From Acetobacter sp. UBA5411 (GTDB lineage Bacteria > Pseudomonadota > Alphaproteobacteria > Acetobacterales > Acetobacteraceae), in contig NZ_DHNR01000043.1 of assembly GCF_002409645.1 (NCBI RefSeq), positions 2,565-66,564 on the forward strand: a DNA stretch of 64,000 bases. Reading direction: 5' to 3'. The position numbers were made by a program, and so were the translations under genes. Positions 62,718 to 64,000 of this stretch are shown piece after piece. Position 1 is the stretch's first letter. Each line of letters opens with the position of its first letter. The notes beneath the pieces are model-generated. The model was given only the letters and a program-made list of their open reading frames with translations, was not told the DNA's origin and did not search any database.

Positions 62718-63386
62718 TTACTGCAGGAACTGGTTGTTCACACGTTCCATGCCGATCTTCGTGGGCGCGCCATGTCCCGGCACGACGACGACTTCATCAC
62801 CAAGGGGGAGAAGTTTCTCGCGGATCGCTGTGACCAGCTGACGACTGTCGCCATAGGAAAAGTCGGTGCGTCCGATGGTGCCGCGAAACAACGTGTCGCC
62901 CGCGAAGACAATCTGCTCAGCAACGTCAAAAAACACCACATGGCCCGGGGTGTGACCGGGAACATGCAGCACCTGATAGTGGTGACCCAGAAGATCGAGC
63001 GTCTCGCCGTCCGACGTGTATCGGTCGGGACTGACGCTGTGCAGGTCCGCCAGACCGAAATGACGCGCCTGCTCCTCGACGGAGTTCAGCAGGAACTCGT
63101 CATGGGTGGTGGGACCGATCACTTCGGGAGTCTCGGCCTGCGTGCCAGCCAGAAGTGTTCTGAGAGCCACGGTGCCGCCGACATGATCCAGATGACCATG
63201 CGTCAGAAGAATGGCGTCCACTGTCAGACCGGCCTCGGTGATCCGGGCATGAATGCGTTCGGCATCCCCGCCCGGATCAACCACGAGGGCCTTGTGCGTC
63301 GCCGGGTCCCAGACCAGGGAGCAGTTCTGATGGAACGGGGTGACAGGGAGCCGTTCTGTAATCAGACGTCCTGTATCGCTCATCAT
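62718..63386 (-). CDS. Metallo-beta-lactamase-fold hydrolase (glyoxalase II-like)
   Basis: 222 residues (ATG 63386 or 63383). The binuclear zinc motif is THGHLDHVGG, followed by the next His in HVPGHTPGHVVFF, Asp in FAGDTLFRGTIGRTD, and a final His in VPGHG. The short length without the C-terminal glyoxalase II domain fits the YcbL-type hydrolases, which act on glutathione thioesters or related compounds. Same strand as the host-attachment family gene 37 nt upstream. Confidence 0.9.
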   Translation of the reverse strand: MMSDTGRLITERLPVTPFHQNCSLVWDPATHKALVVDPGGDAERIHARITEAGLTVDAILLTHGHLDHVGGTVALRTLLAGTQAETPEVIGPTTHDEFLLNSVEEQARHFGLADLHSVSPDRYTSDGETLDLLGHHYQVLHVPGHTPGHVVFFDVAEQIVFAGDTLFRGTIGRTDFSYGDSRQLVTAIREKLLPLGDEVVVVPGHGAPTKIGMERVNNQFLQ

Positions 63387-63423
63387 ATGCTCCTATCTGA
63401 TCTGGAAAAGGCTACGCAGGGGT

Positions 63424-63834
63424 TCAGGCGGTCTTCCAGCCTGTTTCCGGAATGTCGAAGTGGGAAGCCAGATCGGCAACCGGAATGTTGATCAGATCCT
63501 TGTCGATCGACTTGATCAGCTTGGCCTGTGTCGGCTTGGCGAGGTGCTCACGGATGACGTGCAGAACCTTGGCCGGAGCCGCCAGAACGAAACCGTCCGG
63601 CTTGCTGCTGCCGTGAAGCTGGTCGTTCATCCATGTGGCGACGCGCTTGCCGAATTCTTCCTTGTGATGGTCGGCAACGGAGAAATCACCGCGACCATTG
63701 TCTGAAGAACCTGCAATTTCGGCTGCCGCGAAGTGGGAGACTTCGTGCATGTGGCCGTCCTTGTGCTGAAGGATACGGGCCTTGCCGCCATCGGCAACGA
63801 TATAAATGACTTGTCCGTCGAAGCTGTTCGGCAT
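63424..63834 (-). CDS. Host-attachment family protein (PF10116 type)
   Basis: 136 residues. The family pattern is VIYIVADGGKARIL, then a variable part, DFHKxEF-like DHHKEEFGKRVATWMND and the core VLAAPAKVLHVIREHL. Members are small soluble proteins named after an Agrobacterium-type attachment gene, of unresolved biochemical function, related to a translation-factor (eRF1 domain 1-like) fold. No host-interaction genes lie nearby, so the name should not be read as a function. Confidence 0.82.
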   Translation of the reverse strand: MPNSFDGQVIYIVADGGKARILQHKDGHMHEVSHFAAAEIAGSSDNGRGDFSVADHHKEEFGKRVATWMNDQLHGSSKPDGFVLAAPAKVLHVIREHLAKPTQAKLIKSIDKDLINIPVADLASHFDIPETGWKTA

Positions 63835-64000
63835 CGTATGTGCTCCATGATTGGCACGTTATTGTCCGAAAGTGCGGGGCATGCCGATAAGGCACACCGG
63901 GATTCGGATCTCGGCGCCAAGATAGAGCCCTGATCGGGGTTTGGGGCAACCCCCCTTTCTGTCAGCGCCGCCTTGCCGCACGGGTCGGGTGGAGAAACAC
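63835..64000. other. Window end, no gene called
   Basis: 166 nt that should hold the leftward promoter of the attachment-family gene. A GGGG-CAA-CCCC hairpin followed by CCTTT occurs near 63944-63956; it may end a gene lying to the right. Confidence 0.35.

Noticed and set aside
1..64000. CRISPR arrays, rRNA, prophage or intact insertion sequences
   Set aside because: No regularly spaced repeats, rRNA, integrase, capsid or transposase-like sequence was found by reading through the window.

Overview
The window is chromosomal DNA of a moderately GC-rich alphaproteobacterium, most likely an acetic acid bacterium (Acetobacteraceae). The basis is overall protein resemblance plus gene arrangements such as DUF2849 next to cysI, a NadQ-like regulator beside nadA-nadC, yfgM-bamB-der, and a long outer-membrane porin of the type common in that family. 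Genus cannot be fixed from the sequence alone. There is one tRNA gene and no rRNA, CRISPR array, phage or intact insertion sequence.

Layout. (1) 1-4.7 kb, minus strand: sulfate assimilation, with sulfate-binding protein, cysT, cysW, cysA, DUF2849 protein and the start of cysI. (2) 4.8-12.7 kb, minus: a secreted alpha/beta hydrolase, then a complete RND efflux operon (pump, adaptor, outer-membrane factor). (3) 12.7-20.8 kb, plus: a hairpin-rich leader, a small protein overlapping cysE, a porin gene broken by one in-frame amber codon, a second sulfate-binding protein, a TonB-dependent receptor, and a decayed 3' fragment of a further sulfate-binding gene. (4) 20.8-25.3 kb, plus: a polyamine-type ABC transporter with its own XRE-cupin regulator. 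(5) 25.4-34.8 kb, minus: a tightly overlapping chain of zinc-finger protein, polA, SCO-like protein and a five-gene dipeptide-type ABC transporter. (6) 34.9-38.4 kb: a lipoprotein hydrolase, tRNA-Arg(CCG), and an AT-rich islet with glycerol-3-phosphate cytidylyltransferase and CDP-glycerol glycerophosphotransferase-like genes. (7) 38.4-47.4 kb: GST, a divergent LysR/SDR pair, LtrA, a FUSC-family membrane protein, and a NAD biosynthesis block (nadQ-like, nadA, nadC) with a perfect palindrome before nadA. (8) 47.8-64 kb: a radical SAM protein, der-bamB-yfgM, then housekeeping and envelope genes (HIBYL-CoA hydrolase family, flavin reductase, ArsC, cold-shock protein, royal-jelly-type propeller, lytic transglycosylase, CHAP amidase, sugar epimerase, DUF192, MBL hydrolase, host-attachment family protein).

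Regions 1 and 3 together look like a sulfur acquisition zone. Sulfate would cross the outer membrane by a porin, be bound by one of two periplasmic proteins, enter through CysTWA, be reduced through CysI, and the sulfide would be fixed through CysE-made O-acetylserine. The porin appears inactivated by a single stop codon. The clearest unexplained signals are that amber codon, the sbp remnant, the hairpin array and small ORF ahead of cysE, the nadA palindrome, the tRNA-linked islet, and the polA-peptide transporter coupling. I did not find a convincing wholly new multi-gene system.
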